From Diogma glabrata (Eukaryota; Arthropoda; Insecta; Diptera; Cylindrotomidae): DNA of 64,000 nucleotides. Location: contig OY856187.1 in the NCBI GenBank assembly GCA_963693315.1, positions 1,687,159 through 1,751,158 of the forward strand. Reading direction: 5' to 3'. The notes beneath the pieces are model-generated. The model was not told the DNA's origin. It was given only the letters and a program-made list of their open reading frames with translations, and did not search any database. Shown piece after piece: positions 1-15,587 of this stretch (position 1 is the first letter of the stretch; every line of letters starts with the position of its first letter). The position numbers and the translations under genes were made by a program.

Positions 1-780
1 GTCATCCTCGGCCGAAGTGAAGCTGTTATGAGTGAAACTTTCAAGTCGCTTGAGAGTGGTGCTAGGAAAATTGGTCTGTAAATTAACTACAATAAAACCA
101 AAAATATGAATGTTTCAAGGGAGGCTGAGAAGAAAGATTTGATGTGCGGCGATGAACGAATTGAGGGAGTTGAATCCTTTAAATATTTGGGATCAATGCT
201 TGACTCAAACAACAGCATACTTACAGATATAAAAGCTCGAATCGCTGCAGGTAATCGAACTTTCTACTCAATTAAACCTCTCCTTGGATCACCGTATGTA
301 TCAACTAACACCAAGCTCAAGTTATACAAGACATTGATTAGACCTGTTGTGATGTATGGGTCACAAACGTGGACCCTTACACAAAATGACGAATCGCATT
401 TATCTGTATTTGATCGTATGATCCTACGCTACATTTTTGGTCCACTTAAGACAGACGATGGAGAGTATAGAACCCGGTATAACTTTGAGATCAGAGACCT
501 TCTTGAGGGTCCTGATATAATAAGTTGTATCCGTTCTAATAGGATTGCGTGGTTTGGGCATGTTCTACGAGCCGATTCACAGTCCGGAATGATTAGAAAA
601 ATGTACGTTAGTACCCCAGGGAGTGGGCGACCGCTAGGTAGACCACGACTACAATGGGAGGCTGACGTAATAAACGACCTTAAAAAAATCGGCTGCCATT
701 GTAATTATGTCGCTGTTGCGAATGACCGTGGTGAATATTCAAAGCTGATCAACCTGGCAACGCTCCTACATGGTGCATGA
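1..780 (+). pseudogene. Non-LTR retrotransposon reverse transcriptase, C-terminal fragment
   Basis: This is the C-terminal part (thumb and tail) of a LINE reverse transcriptase that enters from the left edge of the window. The longest open stretch is 106-780 (224 codons). It shows the family signatures FKYLGSMLDSN, KLYKTLIRPVVMYGSQTW, LRYIFGP and the tail IAWFGHVLRAD and GRPLGRPRLQW. The same frame continues upstream to base 1 but is interrupted by a TAA at about 88-90, so the copy is broken. The catalytic YADD region would lie before the window. In a live element the protein primes reverse transcription at nicked chromosomal DNA. The tail resembles RTE-like or related endonuclease-RT proteins of insects; clade placement is uncertain. 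Confidence 0.85.
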
Positions 781-3700
781 ACGCCTTAAAAAAAAATACT
801 TGATATATATTAACATAAATAATTTGGTAGACGTAGATTTAACAGATAATTTGGCTTTGAGGACAACCGTCATTTAAAAATGTTGTTGTTGTTTTTGACT
901 TGTTCTGTCTAACTGTCTGCTAAAGCGATTAGTGATGCACAACAAATACTTTTAGATTAATTACACAACCTGTAGTACTTAGTAAAATGTAAAATAACAT
1001 GGGTTACTCTAGTTGAGTTTGGTATTTAAACGGTATCAAAACTTATAATTTTCCTTCCTTTGTTTATAAGCTTTATATTTAAAATCATAGTTGGTAACAT
1101 CAAACTAGATGCTCCTATGCACTTTGTCAAAAAATGGCTCTTAAAAAAATTTGTCTATGAGAAAATGATTATGTAATTACGTTTAGATAGTAAGCAATGT
1201 CAAAAAACAATAATTGTTAATGTGTTTATTCGATTGTACGTATGTACAATGAAAAAAGAAGTGATTGCTCTTAATTTAAATTTTATCTTTTCTTAGCGAT
1301 TATTGATATTGTTGATCTAGCTAGAAGATAAGATTTTCTATTAAGATATCCGTCTTTAAATAGAAAATTTTTTCTTCGACAACCAAAATAAACCAAATGA
1401 GAAAAACAAATCAAGAAAATCGTTACGGCAACTGTTACCTTTGAAACACTTTCAAGGATTTTATTTTGTTAAGTTATATAATTAAACAATCAAGAAGTTC
1501 TTGTATATTAATATTTTTTTACTAGTCTGTACTCTGTATCTTGTATAAAAGGCTTCTTAAACAAGCCTGCCCATTAAGTATTAGACACCATAGTCAAGAT
1601 TGTATTTTATTCTTATCACGCGAGGAAATTTTATTTGTGTTTAGTAAAAGAACACGATCACAAAGAAAATTTAATTAAAACTTATTCCACGCTTTTCCAC
1701 TTTAAATCCATATCTATTTGCATTAAGTATACGCAATTCTATGTTTAGATTTCATTCAACAAAACCATTAGTTTTATATTGTGTTCCTCTTACCATATAA
1801 ACACTTAATGCTCAATAGTTCTTTGATAAAAATTAATGACATAATCAACCAATAGTTAGCTATTGAAGGGAAACTAACATTACAAATATATATGTTATAA
1901 TAAATGCGTTTGTCAAATCATAAAAACTAACTTAATGATATTTTTTGGTTTTGTTTCATATTATTAGAATTTTGTATGATGTGATTATGAGAATTTAGGG
2001 ACACTTTTTATATATATATATCAGTATTTTGTAGACTATTATACATAATGTGTGCGTGTTTTGGAAAATTGTATTTACAAAACTAAGTCCTAAGTAATTT
2101 TTTAAAAATTAATGTGTGTTCTTGCATGATATCGTTTTATATTTAATGGTGTGATAAGTGTAAAAGTTTTTGTAGAGGTTGAAAGTGATTTGATTCAAAA
2201 GGACTAATCATAATAAAAGTGCAAATTAATGTACATAAATTTAAAGCTTACTTCGCTCATGGTGGATCTTCTAAATAATTTTATTTATCTGCTGAAAAGT
2301 AATTATTAGTTGTGAAATAAGGTACTGACGATTAGTTGTGAATTAGCAAAATGTTGTCTTTAGTTTCGAACAAACTGCTTTGAACTTTTGATATTAGACT
2401 TTTCATCAATTTATAACTAAAATAATGAGTTTTTATTCCAAAATTTGTAGTAGGAGGTCTGTTAGACTGTGAAGGTCTACCAGTTGGTCTTGCACGCAAA
2501 GCAAATTCACCCGCTGCTAGCTCAGACTACCGTGAATTCTAGTGGCCAATCTCATCTACACACAAGAAAATTTAAAATAATAAAACAAAGTGTGCCTACA
2601 TCACCACCACCCAGAATCTCCAGAAGGGAGAACTGCTATGCCACAATTCTCCCTATAAAAATTTTTATCGTTAGCCTTTCATTTTGTTGTTACAATTCCA
2701 ACTCAATTATAATTAACAAAAACAAAAATTCAACATCAAAATTCTAAATAGGTTAAAAACAAATTAAACTTCTCAATCACTTAATAACAGGCGTACCAGT
2801 CACCGGATCTTTTGTTATATCCATTCACGTTTGCTGGCATCTTCTGCTTTGCACTTAGTATCCTCCGACTTGTATCGCCCACCTTGGTTATTTCGTATTC
2901 GAAAAAAAGACAGTTTCCATCAATTTCTAATTTTGCATTTATTTATTTAATTTTATCATATTTAGATCAGGCTATTTTATCATTTTTAGATCAGTTTATT
3001 TAGATTCTAACTAATCAATTTAATTGGATTTTGTTCAAAATTGGCCTATTATTCAGCCTACTTTTCTTATAGACACTATAAACCATGTCTGCTTTGTAGT
3101 CATTTATATTAATTAGTTTTATAATAAACACCAATACTTTTAAAAATAAAATTCAAAAAAAATTTATTAATAGGAAAGATTTTGCCACAATCACATAGTT
3201 CTTTTTTTTTCAAAATTAATTTGGCTCTCACGATAAGCACTCAGTTTTCACTCAAATCCACTGTCCAACTCCATATTTAAAAATCACAAAAAAACCAACC
3301 TAACTAACCAACAAAAACTCAACTGTCTATCCACCAAACTCAATATTCCCCAACTGACTCATTAACTACTCAAAACTAATTAATCAAAAAAAAAACTTTC
3401 ATAGCACGAGCCAAAATGAAATACCCGGTCAGCATAAATTTTTCTTTTACCGTTGAATTGTTTATTCTGCAATATGTTTTCTTTTTATTATGTAAAATTT
3501 TTTATGTAAAAAATTATGAATTGAAAATAGAAAAAAAAATGAGTTGATACGAGCTTCCGGAAGAGTGAAATTTTAGAAATAGTTTAAATAATTGTGTTCT
3601 TACACACAATTGAGTTGAGAAGTATAGTGACTTCGAAGATCTCTATAGTATATTACTATAGGTAAAGATGGGAAGGAAATGGAAGCACAACTCACAGGCA

Positions 3701-3839
3701 ATATCTTGTCCATTACAAATTTTGAGAATACGAATGAATTAATACAAAAACGTAGAAACCCGATTGTTTTCTTTCACGTATATATACATTTCCATCCAGC
3801 AACGAAATATAAAATTTGTTTAATCCTAACCTGAGAAAT
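781..3839. other. AT-rich stretch without recognisable gene
   Basis: Follows the LINE fragment, whose 3' tail with a short A run (about 787-796) closes the insertion. The rest is AT-rich sequence with scattered stops. Open frames at 2469-2747 and 2812-3003 are short, low-complexity and match nothing I know. No RNA gene or repeat was recognised. Confidence 0.5.
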
Positions 3840-5140
3840 CTAAAAAAAAATCTTATGAGAAGCAATTTTTCTCACCCTTGGTTAATAATAATAATAATAA
3901 AAAAATACCTAGATAAAAAATAATGACAATTATTATTTCATTAACGAAATGAACAGAAACAAAAACAAAAAATTAATACTAAAGCTGACTCTCCATTAGT
4001 CTTTTTCATCTTTTTCTAGCCAAAATAGAACGAGAAGCCATGATTAATTTTCTAAAGAGAGAGTAAGACGAATATCACAATTTTTCATGGAAAAAATATT
4101 TTATAGGATTGGAATTGGACCATTATTTTTAATAAACATCTAATTTTATTATATATTTTTAACAATGTCATATCCAACATAGACTGCATAATAATTTTAA
4201 ATATATTTTTTCAGTGTAATCGTCTTTTTCCATAAAAAAGTCTTGCTCTATAGGGCGATTTTTCTGTTCCTGTGTTTACCGCAATGGCGCTGCAAAAAGG
4301 GGGATAAGAGAAAAAATCACAAAAATTTTATATGGAATTCCCTACAAAACACAATTTGAATAATTTTAAAAGTTATCTATGAAATTTCTCATTTTACTAC
4401 AATTAAATAACTTAAATTTGTTTATGAAGTATTATTGACAATATATTAAGCTTAATATATAAAATATTTTCTTTTCTTCTGTCCGTAAAACAAATACGAA
4501 AATAGTTTAAATTTTTCATACAACTTTGTATGGGAAATGTTGGCAATTTTTATGTTTCTTTTTTGAACGACTTAAGAATAATATTTTATATATTACGATT
4601 AAAATATAGTCAATAATACTCCATAAGCAAATTAAAATGGTTCAATTGTGGTAAAATTAGAAATTTCATAGATAATTTTTAAAATTATTTAAGTTGTGTT
4701 TTGTATGAAATCCCATATAAAAGTTTTTGAATTTATTCTCTTATCCCCGTTTTGCAGCGCCATTGCGGTAAACACCGGAACAGAAAATCGCCCTATAGAC
4801 TTTTTTTTATAGTAGAACACTTTTTTATAGTACATATATCACTTTTTTTTTAAAAAAAAGTCATGGAAAGTAAAAATAAGACATGGAATAAATGTCTTCA
4901 TCTTTTTTCCTTTCACACTTATATGATTTTCATATCTTCTATTTCACAAAATAAAATAGACGAGAAGAAAAGACTAATGGAGAATGACCTTTATTGCATT
5001 TATTACCTTGTTTCGTTTTATTAACTATGAAACTAAAAGTCCAGGCTACTTGATATTTTAAGATATTTAAAAAATTAAATGGAAAATGATCAATATCAAA
5101 ATCTAATCAAATCAAATATGATAATTATTGTTAGTAGTAA
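3840..5140. mobile_element. Long inverted-repeat (foldback/MITE-like) element
   Basis: Two diverged arms face each other: left about 3850-4110, right about 4870-5140. Anchor match: CTCCATTAGTCTTTTT at 3991 against its complement ending at 4982. Further matches lie around CGTTTTATTAACT and the CAATATCAAAATCTAATCA block near 5090. The left terminus (GAGAAGCAATTTTTCTCA, near 3858) recurs inverted at 18200, so this is a family. No transposase ORF is visible, which suggests a non-autonomous DNA element. The central part is filled by a second hairpin. Exact termini and target duplication were not resolved. Confidence 0.5.
4234..4803. repeat. Hairpin element nested in the inverted-repeat element
   Basis: A nearly continuous inverted repeat centred near 4523. 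CTATAGGGCGATTTT at 4248 pairs with its complement ending at 4798, and CCGCAATGGCGCTGC near 4279 pairs with 4754-4768. Its symmetry centre differs from that of the surrounding arms by about 37 bp, so it is a separate nested unit. Arms are about 270 bp with moderate divergence. No ORF. Confidence 0.6.
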
Positions 5141-5224
5141 ACAAAAATGAGTAACCCCGTATTTTTCGTGAGTGAGTTCATGAGACGCACTATCGTCCAG
5201 TGGGGAAAGTACTCGAACTAAAAA

Positions 5225-5365
5225 CATTTTCATCTGTTTGGTCTGATAATTTTTTTGGATAATTCTGTTTCTACTTAATTTTTTAATTTAAACTAATCTG
5301 ACACATTCAATTCTATTTATACACAAATGACAAAGCTGTTTGATCCTGAAATATCCTGCCGCTCA
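5225..5365 (+). repeat. Dispersed repeat family R1, copy 1
   Basis: Shares the block TTAAACTAATCTGA, then ACACAAA, CTG.TTGATC.TGAAAT and TATCCTGCCGCT with copies near 8530, 30940 and 37320. About 140 bp, no ORF. Probably the end of a MITE or SINE; the class is not determined. Confidence 0.55.
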
Positions 5366-8524
<3,159 letters not shown>

Positions 8525-8690
8525 GAGTTAGTTCGGATAATGTATTTAATTTGGTTCGATAATTTGTTTGAATTATTCTGTTTCTACTTCTATTTTTTAT
8601 TTAAACTAATCTGACTTATCTAATTTCATTTGGACACAAAACCGTCTGACCCCGAAATCTACCTATTTCTAGCGGATTTTTTTGTATATT
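8525..8690 (+). repeat. Dispersed repeat family R1, copy 2
   Basis: Same order of blocks as copy 1: ATTCTGTTTCTACTT, TTAAACTAATCTGACTT, GACACAAAACCGTCTGA and GAAATCTACCTATTTCTAG. More complete at its 3' end than copy 1. Confidence 0.55.
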
Positions 8691-9108
8691 TTAAATATTT
8701 TCAAAGCGGTTAACGTTAATGCATGATATGCGATTTACGAACATTTCAAACGGTTCTTAATTGTTTTAATGGTTATCTTCACTAATAATTTCTGTAATAT
8801 TTATTTACATATTCCAGTGTGTTATGGACAGAAAAAAAATAACGAAGAGCGAACACGATAAAATTAATTTGATTGAACTCTAATAAATTAATTCAAATAA
8901 AAACAACTGGAGTAGAAAACTTTTAGCTCTCGATTTCACAGTTCTTGAGCACAGTTGATTTGCTTTTGACTATAAAAAAAGCAGTAACAAAAGAATATGT
9001 ATTCTTGATTACCAGGAAAAAATCCTGGTAAGAGCGGGCAAAACTCTTTTGGTTTTGCATTTTTTTTGCAGTTTTGCATTTATTTTTCAGTTTTGCCGTT
9101 AAAATACT

Positions 9109-12100
9109 TTTTTTTTTTTTTTTTTTTTTATAGTTCGGGTTAATCACTTAGGTTATACACCTCTAATGCTTTATGCACGTGTTAACGATAGGAAAGGAGA
9201 GTTAAGGATTTGGAATAGGACTGGAGCGATAGTATTGATGTATTGCGGATTTAAAAGCTTGTGGATTGTATGAAGCGGGGAAAACATTTTTCGGTAATCG
9301 ATTCCACCAATATACGCAACGTGAAAAAAAGGAGTTATTATAGCTAGATGTTCTTACATATGCGACCTCCAAGGTATGCACATGGGAATGTAAAGATTGT
9401 CTTGTGGTTCGGAAAGATCTGCGGAGTGGAGGTATTAAGTTGCTAATTTCCTTAGAGCATCTATCGTAGTAGTACCTGTAAAATAGTGTCAGAGCTCCAA
9501 CCACTCTTCTATGATACAGCGAATCCATACCCGATGTTATTATTGGATCATCAATTAGCTTCAATGCACGCCTGTGAACTCTGTCGACAAAATCTAAAGA
9601 GGATTCTGGTGCTGCAACCCATAAATGGGAGTCAAATTCGAGGATCGGTCGTATATATGCTTTATAGATCGTAGTTAATTCCAATGGAGTGAAAAAACTT
9701 TTACAGCGACGTAGGAAGCCAAGTCGTTGGGATCCCAATTTTGCTACGGAAAGAATATGATCATGCCACTTCAGTTTGTGATTGATATTAGTTCCCAGAA
9801 GTTTGAGTGAAGGGGTGAGTTTAGTAGTGTTTGCATGGAAAACGTTGCATTGCCGCTATACAATGAGGTTTTATGGGACAAAACGCACGACTTCGTCTTC
9901 ATGGAATTAAATATCACTAGGTTCCGTTTACCCCAATCCAGGATTAATTCCAGATCTACATCTAAGGATTCAACCATTTTTCTACGATGACAATTAGAAC
10001 TTACACTAGATGGTTGTTTTTTAAAAGAATAGGAATGGAAGATAGTACTGTCGTCGGCAAAGCTATATATAGGGTTTGTGGTGATAGATAACAAATCGTT
10101 GATAAAGATTAGAAAAAGAGTTGGTGACAGAACCGAACCCTGGGGAACACCGGCTTGAATTGGGAACTTAGTCGACAAAACACCATCCAGCATTACCCTG
10201 ATTGATCTATGAGATAAAAAATCTTCTAACCAACAGATTAAGGTCTTACAGACACCAAATGAAATTAATTTGTTGTTAAGAGCCCTATGCCAAACTCTGT
10301 CAAACGCCTTAGATATATCAAGGGAAATGATATGAGATTCACCAAAGTCATGAATTGCTTTACCCCATTTCTCCGTTAGGACTGACATTATATCACCAGT
10401 AGACCGCGTTTTACGAAAGCCATATTGGCGGTCGTGGAGCAGATGGTTGTTTTCAAGATATGCCATTAGTTTATAATTGATAATTTTTTCCATAACTTTA
10501 GCAAGAATCGATGTTAGTGCAATGGGACGATAGTTTGTTGGGTCAGACTTGTTGCCCTTTTTAGGAACTGGTTGAACATTGGTCAGTTTCCACATTGATG
10601 GATAAAGGCCCGAGCTTAGGGATAAATGAAAGAGACTAATTAGTGGATAAACCAGGGTATCGGCGCAACGCTTTAGTACAATAGGTGGTATACCGTCCGG
10701 ACCAGCAGATTTGCTAAGATCAAGATTAAGCAGTGTTGAACGCAAAATTCTTGGACGAAAGTAGATTTCGTTCATTGATGATTGGACAGATGGAATGATC
10801 GGCGGATTTATACCGGAATCATCGACTACAGAATTAGCAGCAAAATTTGACGCAAGTAGATCTGCCTTGGCTTTAGTTTCGGTTACAGGGTTGCCCTGGT
10901 TATCCATTAGTGGAGGGATAGAAGATTTGATAAAATTATTGCCAACCTCTCGGATAAAGTTCCAGTATGACCGGCTGCCTTTATTAGCACGTAAGATTTT
11001 ACGCTTCGCATTAGAGTTAAAAAGAAATTTAGCTTTTTTAAACATATTATGACAGTTGTTTCTAGCCCTGATATAAAGAGATCTACTGCTGGGTGATTTA
11101 TCGCTCTGGTATTTGTCAAACGCCAACATTTTGTTAATTCTTGCTATATTACATTCATCAGAAAACCAGGATTTGGACCCCATTCTCTTTTTCACAAAAC
11201 TGGTTGGAATAAAAATGTTCATTCCCAGTAGAATAATGAACGTGATCAATGCAGTTGCTTGGTCAACATTTTTACCCTGCAGAAATAAACGCCAATCGAT
11301 TTCGTCATAGAACTTATTAAGCTTCTGCCAGTTACATCTATTGTAGTGCCAAACCTTTCGAGGTGGAGACAGTTTTGGACTTGGTGCTTGAGGACTTATT
11401 TCAAAATACGCCGAAACTACACAGTGATCTGATCTGCCAAGAGGAGCATCAACTGAGCAAGTATATTTGGCAGAATGTGTTGTCATGAAAAGATCAAGTA
11501 GGTTAGAAGAATGGCTTGCAATATTTGGAATATGGGTGGGCCTATCTACTAACTGAGTAAGCTGATTGGAATCAGCAAGATATTTAGCATATTGACCTTC
11601 TAATGATGTTTTGGTTGAGAATCGGAGCCAATCTTTGTGGTGGACATTGAAATCACCTGCTAATATAATTTCTGCATTAGGCGCGGTGATCAAAATTTCA
11701 TCGATTGTGTCTGTAAGAGAATTAAATGCTTCCAAGGTTTGATTATGGTGGTACACTGGACTACGGTATAAATAACACAAGTATATGTCATGCTTATTTA
11801 CGATGATTTTTAGCCAGATAAAGCAGAATTCAGAAATACTGCTTGTTTCATACTGAAGGAGCCTTGTATATTTAACATCGTTGCGTATATATACCATTAC
11901 ACCACGGTGTTCAAAAAATGCAAATTCTGGGGAATAATTGTTGCAAACGAATCGGGCATTATCAATATTTGAAACCTGAGTCTCACCTAGCGCTAGTAAA
12001 TGTGGTTTCTTTTGGTTAAGATGGTATTGGACGCTAAGAAAGTTTTTAGAGAGACCTCGGATATTAGTGGAATCGATTACGAAGTTAGAGACAGACGAAG

Positions 12101-12300
12101 GCATTATGTTTTGATAAATAATACTGGTAAAATAATAAAAACCAAAGCCAAAAAGGAATAGATCGAGTAACACAAAAAAAAACCACAAAGATAAAATTGG
12201 CATAGGCCATAAAATATTTTGCGGTTCTGTGAATTCTTGCTATCCCAATGACAATGATAGAAAACAAAAAAGAGATAGGAGTTTGCTTATATTTGCAGGT
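9109..12300 (-). mobile_element. Jockey/CR1-group LINE, minus strand
   Basis: A poly(T) run at about 9109-9130 is the poly(A) tail of a minus-strand insertion. A short 3' UTR precedes it and an endonuclease-reverse transcriptase frame occupies 9202-12203. I see no ORF1 (gag-like) upstream, so the 5' end is truncated or not recognised, and the right boundary is approximate. No convincing target-site duplication was found next to the tail. A (TTGAA/TTGGA)n pentanucleotide tract at about 12371-12405 lies beyond the 5' end. Confidence 0.85.
9202..12203 (-). pseudogene. LINE ORF2: AP-like endonuclease plus reverse transcriptase, one frameshift
   Basis: The protein would nick target DNA and copy the element RNA at the nick. 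The first segment is 810 codons (12203 down to 9771). The endonuclease domain spans about residues 40-265, with LALGETQ, AGDFNVHHKDW (near 181) and SDHCVV (near 255). The RT domain spans about 480-780, with GPDGIPP (near 499), NYRPIALTS, DISKAFDRVWH, PQGSVLSP (near 685) and the catalytic FADDS (near 714). A one-base shift near 9850 moves the reading frame. The C-terminal part continues with LKLLGTNINHKLKW, then GFLRRCKSFFTP, and reaches its stop at 9202. The first ~30 residues are hydrophobic and may not be coding; a start at the internal Met near residue 31 is more natural. Only one disabling lesion is visible. Confidence 0.9.
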
Positions 12301-12409
12301 TGCTTGTCAATTGGATTTATATTTTGTGAATATATGGGAGATTAAATTGGATTTTAATAAATAAAAAAAAAATGAATTGAATTGGATTGAATTGAATTGA
12401 ATTAAAAAA

Positions 12410-13149
12410 AATATGTATTGTTTATGTTGTAAATATGAGAGATTAATTAAACTTGGATACATAAAAAATTGAAGAAAGAGAGAAAAACTTGAAAGACAAC
12501 TGTACATGTGAATTAAATGTTATTGTGAAAATTAAATATAATGTAGGAGATGAATCATAGGGAATACCGTTAACAATTACACTTTTACATCGATTATTTA
12601 ATTAAAGTTAATGTTCGAAATATTTATTGATTTAAATTTTGACTTTATCACACACACAAATATTTAAGTTAATGAAACAGCACAGCACTATAGTAACAAC
12701 TTGAGAATCGAACCGAAAAAAGTCATATTTTTTATATCTGTCAACTTTGTTTAACAAAATAAAGAAATTCAACTTTTTTTATGAATATTATTATTTTTAA
12801 ACTATTTAAATATTATTTAAGAAAATTATACATCATTAAAAAAATGTTTTTTCTTATTTTTTATAAAATATTAAAATATTTTTTACTATTTTTTGTTATG
12901 TTGCCGTCCAGTACAAGGGTAAACTTTTGCATCGTCTCTTAAGAAAAAGTCAAAAAATGCAACATAATTGCCCTCAAAAAGTTTTAAACTTGCATACACA
13001 TCGAGAAAAGAAAACGCAAATTTTTTCAGGTCAACATTTTTTCGAGAATCGAACAGAAAAACTGTGACCTGAAAAAAAAAAATGTCACATTAAATCATAA
13101 GAAATGTCAACATGCTACTGACCACGTAAGCTTCATAAGCATTCATGCT
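12410..13149. other. AT-rich stretch between LINE and retroposon copy
   Basis: Homopolymer-rich sequence without recognisable gene. The short minus-strand frame at 12307-12507 is low complexity. Confidence 0.4.
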
Positions 13150-13429
13150 ACAGACATATTGACACAGCTCAATATTTCATGATAAAATAAAGGAAAAGAA
13201 ACAAAAAATAAAAGGTAAATGCAATTTTTTTTTTAAATTTGCAGAAAGAAAACAGAAATTGGCTTCGATCATATAGAGTTATATAAAGGTTCAATTCTTC
13301 CAGCAAGATATAGCGTACCATTATCAAGGAATATTCCCTAACTATAAGACTGAGAGTGCTACCTTTGATTGCATAGAGTTCATCCGCCCAGTACCCCAAA
13401 AATATCACCTTGGCTTGTGATATCTCACT
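13150..13429 (-). repeat. Poly(A) retroposon family P, copy A (3' half)
   Basis: Diverged minus-strand copy of the ~680-bp family seen best at 32307 and 38292. Shared blocks include CAATATTTCATGATA, AACTATAAGACTGAGAGTGC and TTGTGATATCTCACT. The copy is cut by the Penelope-like element and resumes at 15655. Confidence 0.75.
13417..13429 (+). repeat. Target-site duplication of the Penelope-like element, left
   Basis: GTGATATCTCACT here is repeated exactly at 15655-15667. In uninterrupted family P copies this sequence occurs once, immediately before CTGCTATTGCC, so the duplication marks the insertion. Confidence 0.85.
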
Positions 13430-13430
13430 T

Positions 13431-13788
13431 AAAATGCAATATTTAAAAATATACTTTTTATTGCTTATTTTTTTAATTTTTTATTTTATTAATAATAATA
13501 TAAACTTCCTAATAGTAACAATTTGAATTTTATTTTATAGAATATCGATTTCGACTTACGTCATCCTCAGTTCTTAAATTATTATTACAATTTTTGCTTA
13601 AACTATTACTTATATACTATTTCAACTGCTATTTTTTTATTATTATCTCATATATTTTGTTAGTTTTAGTGTTGATTTTATCCTTTAAAATGTTGTTATT
13701 GTTTTTATGTTTATATATTTCTATTTCTTCCAATCTGTCTAGATGTTGTCCTTTTCTTTTTTTATGTAATATGGTTAAATTTGTGTTG
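13431..13788 (-). repeat. Inverted arm (Penelope-type terminal repeat), left
   Basis: Reverse complement of 15219-15587. It begins AAAATGCAATATTT and ends in sequence coding, on the minus strand, for the ORF C-terminus (QHLDRLEEIEIYKHKNNNN). Small indels separate the arms, so they are not a recent exact duplication. Confidence 0.9.
13544..13570 (-). ncRNA. Hammerhead-like ribozyme motif, left arm
   Basis: Minus-strand copy of the motif at 15439-15465: CTGAGGA, a 3-bp stem GAC/GTC with GTAA loop, then GAAA. Described with the right-arm copy. Confidence 0.4.
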
Positions 13789-15324
13789 GTGCCAATTCGA
13801 AAAATTAGGTAAAGATCCAACGAATGAATTCAATGCACAAATAAAAACTATCATCAACAAATCTATCAACATATTAAGTGATAAGAACATAAGGTATAAC
13901 AAAATGATAAAACCAACCGCACCAAGTATAAGAGGAATACCAAAAATACACAAACCAGATACACCGATCAGACCATTAATTAATTTCACCACAGCACAAA
14001 CATACAGAAACATACAGAATAGCGAAGTACATAAACAATCTATTGAAATATCACATAAAATTTGATAACAATTATTCAGTTAAAAATAACACAGAATTAA
14101 TCAATAGAATAGAACCAATAATAATACCTCACAACGCAAAATTAGCATCGTTTGATATAACCAACATGTGTTCTAACATACCAATAAAAGATACAATAAA
14201 TATAACAAAAAATATGTTAATAAAAAATGGTTTAAACCCAACAGATACACAAGAAATAATAAATATAATAACCGAAATAACAAAACAAAACTATTTCACA
14301 CATAACAATGAGTATTATCAACAAACAGAAGGATTACCTATGGGAGGGAAGCCCACTATCTGGAACTTTAGCCGAAATATATCTCAACGATTTTGAAACA
14401 AAATATATACATAATAACTTAAATCCACACAAAGAAAAAATCATTTATTGGTATCGCTACGTTGATGATATAATTTTATTATTCAAAGGAACGAATAGAC
14501 AGCTTAATCTATTACAACAAAACATAAACAGCATAGAACCTTCCATTAAATTCACGTTAGAAAATGAAGAAAATAACACAATAAATTTTTTCGATTTATC
14601 AATCAAAAATGCAGATTCAAAACACACATTCAAAATATTCCGAAAACCAACCCAAACGGATCAAACAATAAATATTAAATCACATCATCCATACCAACAT
14701 AAACTAGCTGCCTACAACCACATGATCAATAGATTGAACAATATACCTATAAATGCAGAAAATTATCATGACGAATTAAACAACATAAAATACATAGCCA
14801 GTAAAAACGGATATAAAAACGAAATAATTGACACATTAAATAGAAAATAGAAAAACAAGAAAAATTTGCAAACCCTAACATTGAAGAATGAAGAAAAATT
14901 AGCAGGCAAAAAATACGTAGGGGTAACATACAATAAAACAACATTCAAAATAATGCAAAAAACTTTAAAAAATATGGATATATTGCAGCTTACAAAAACA
15001 AAAATAAAATAGAAAATTACCTAAAAACCAAAAAAATCCAAACCTTAGACACAGGTGTTTATAAACTTACCTGTGACGACTGTAGTAAATTTTATATAGG
15101 TCAGACGGGGCGGTCCTTCACAAAACGATTTATTGAGCACACCAATGAAATTAACAGAACCGATCCAAATCCAGATATGCCCAACACTAAAAATAGAAAA
15201 ACACAAATACACCAATATCAACACAAATTTAACCATATTACATAAAAAAAGAAAAGGACAACATCTAGATAGATTGGAAGAAATAGAAATATATAAACAT
15301 AAAAACAATAACAACATCATTTAA
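13781..15324 (+). pseudogene. Penelope-like reverse transcriptase with GIY-YIG endonuclease, broken
   Basis: In a live element the RT copies element RNA and the GIY-YIG domain cuts target DNA. Pieces lie in several frames. 13790-14030 has GKDPTNEFN, IRGIPKIHKP and PIRPLINF. 14043-14345 has SFDITNMCSNIP and EGLPMGG. 14340-14850 has GSPLSGTLAEIYLNDFE and the catalytic YRYVDDIILLF. 15050-15160 has YKLTCDDCSKFYIGQTGRSF, the GIY-YIG core with its conserved Arg. 15225-15324 has the C-terminal KKRKGQHLDRLEEIEIYK. At least four frame changes or stops separate them. The N-terminus before the first RT motif is missing, replaced by the inverted arm. Confidence 0.9.
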
Positions 15325-15587
15325 AATGATAAAATCAACACTAAAATTAACAAAATATATGACATAATGATAAAAAATAGTAGTTGAAATAGTATATAAG
15401 TAATAGTTTAAGCAAAAATTGTAATAATAATTTAAGAACTGAGGATGACGTAAGTCGAAATCGATATTCTATAAAATAAAAAATAAAATTCAAATTGTTG
15501 CTAAGTATTAGGAAGTTTATATTATTATTAATAAAATAAAAAATTAAAGATAAACAATAAAAAGTATATTTTTAAATATTGCATTTT
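15219..15587 (+). repeat. Inverted arm (Penelope-type terminal repeat), right
   Basis: Holds the end of the ORF and the 3' untranslated part and pairs with 13431-13788. Together the arms could fold the whole element into a hairpin with a ~1.4-kb loop. Confidence 0.9.
15439..15465 (+). ncRNA. Hammerhead-like ribozyme motif, right arm
   Basis: Reads CTGAGGA-T-GAC-GTAA-GTC-GAAA-TCGAT. CUGANGA and GAAA are the two conserved core boxes of hammerhead ribozymes, and GAC/GTC forms a short stem II with a GUAA tetraloop. Penelope-like elements are known to carry minimal hammerheads in their terminal repeats. The stem III and cleavage-site portions are not clear here, so self-cleavage is unproven. Confidence 0.45.

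Noticed and set aside
2469..2747. 92-codon ORF near 2.5 kb
   Set aside because: Low complexity, no motif, no supporting neighbours.
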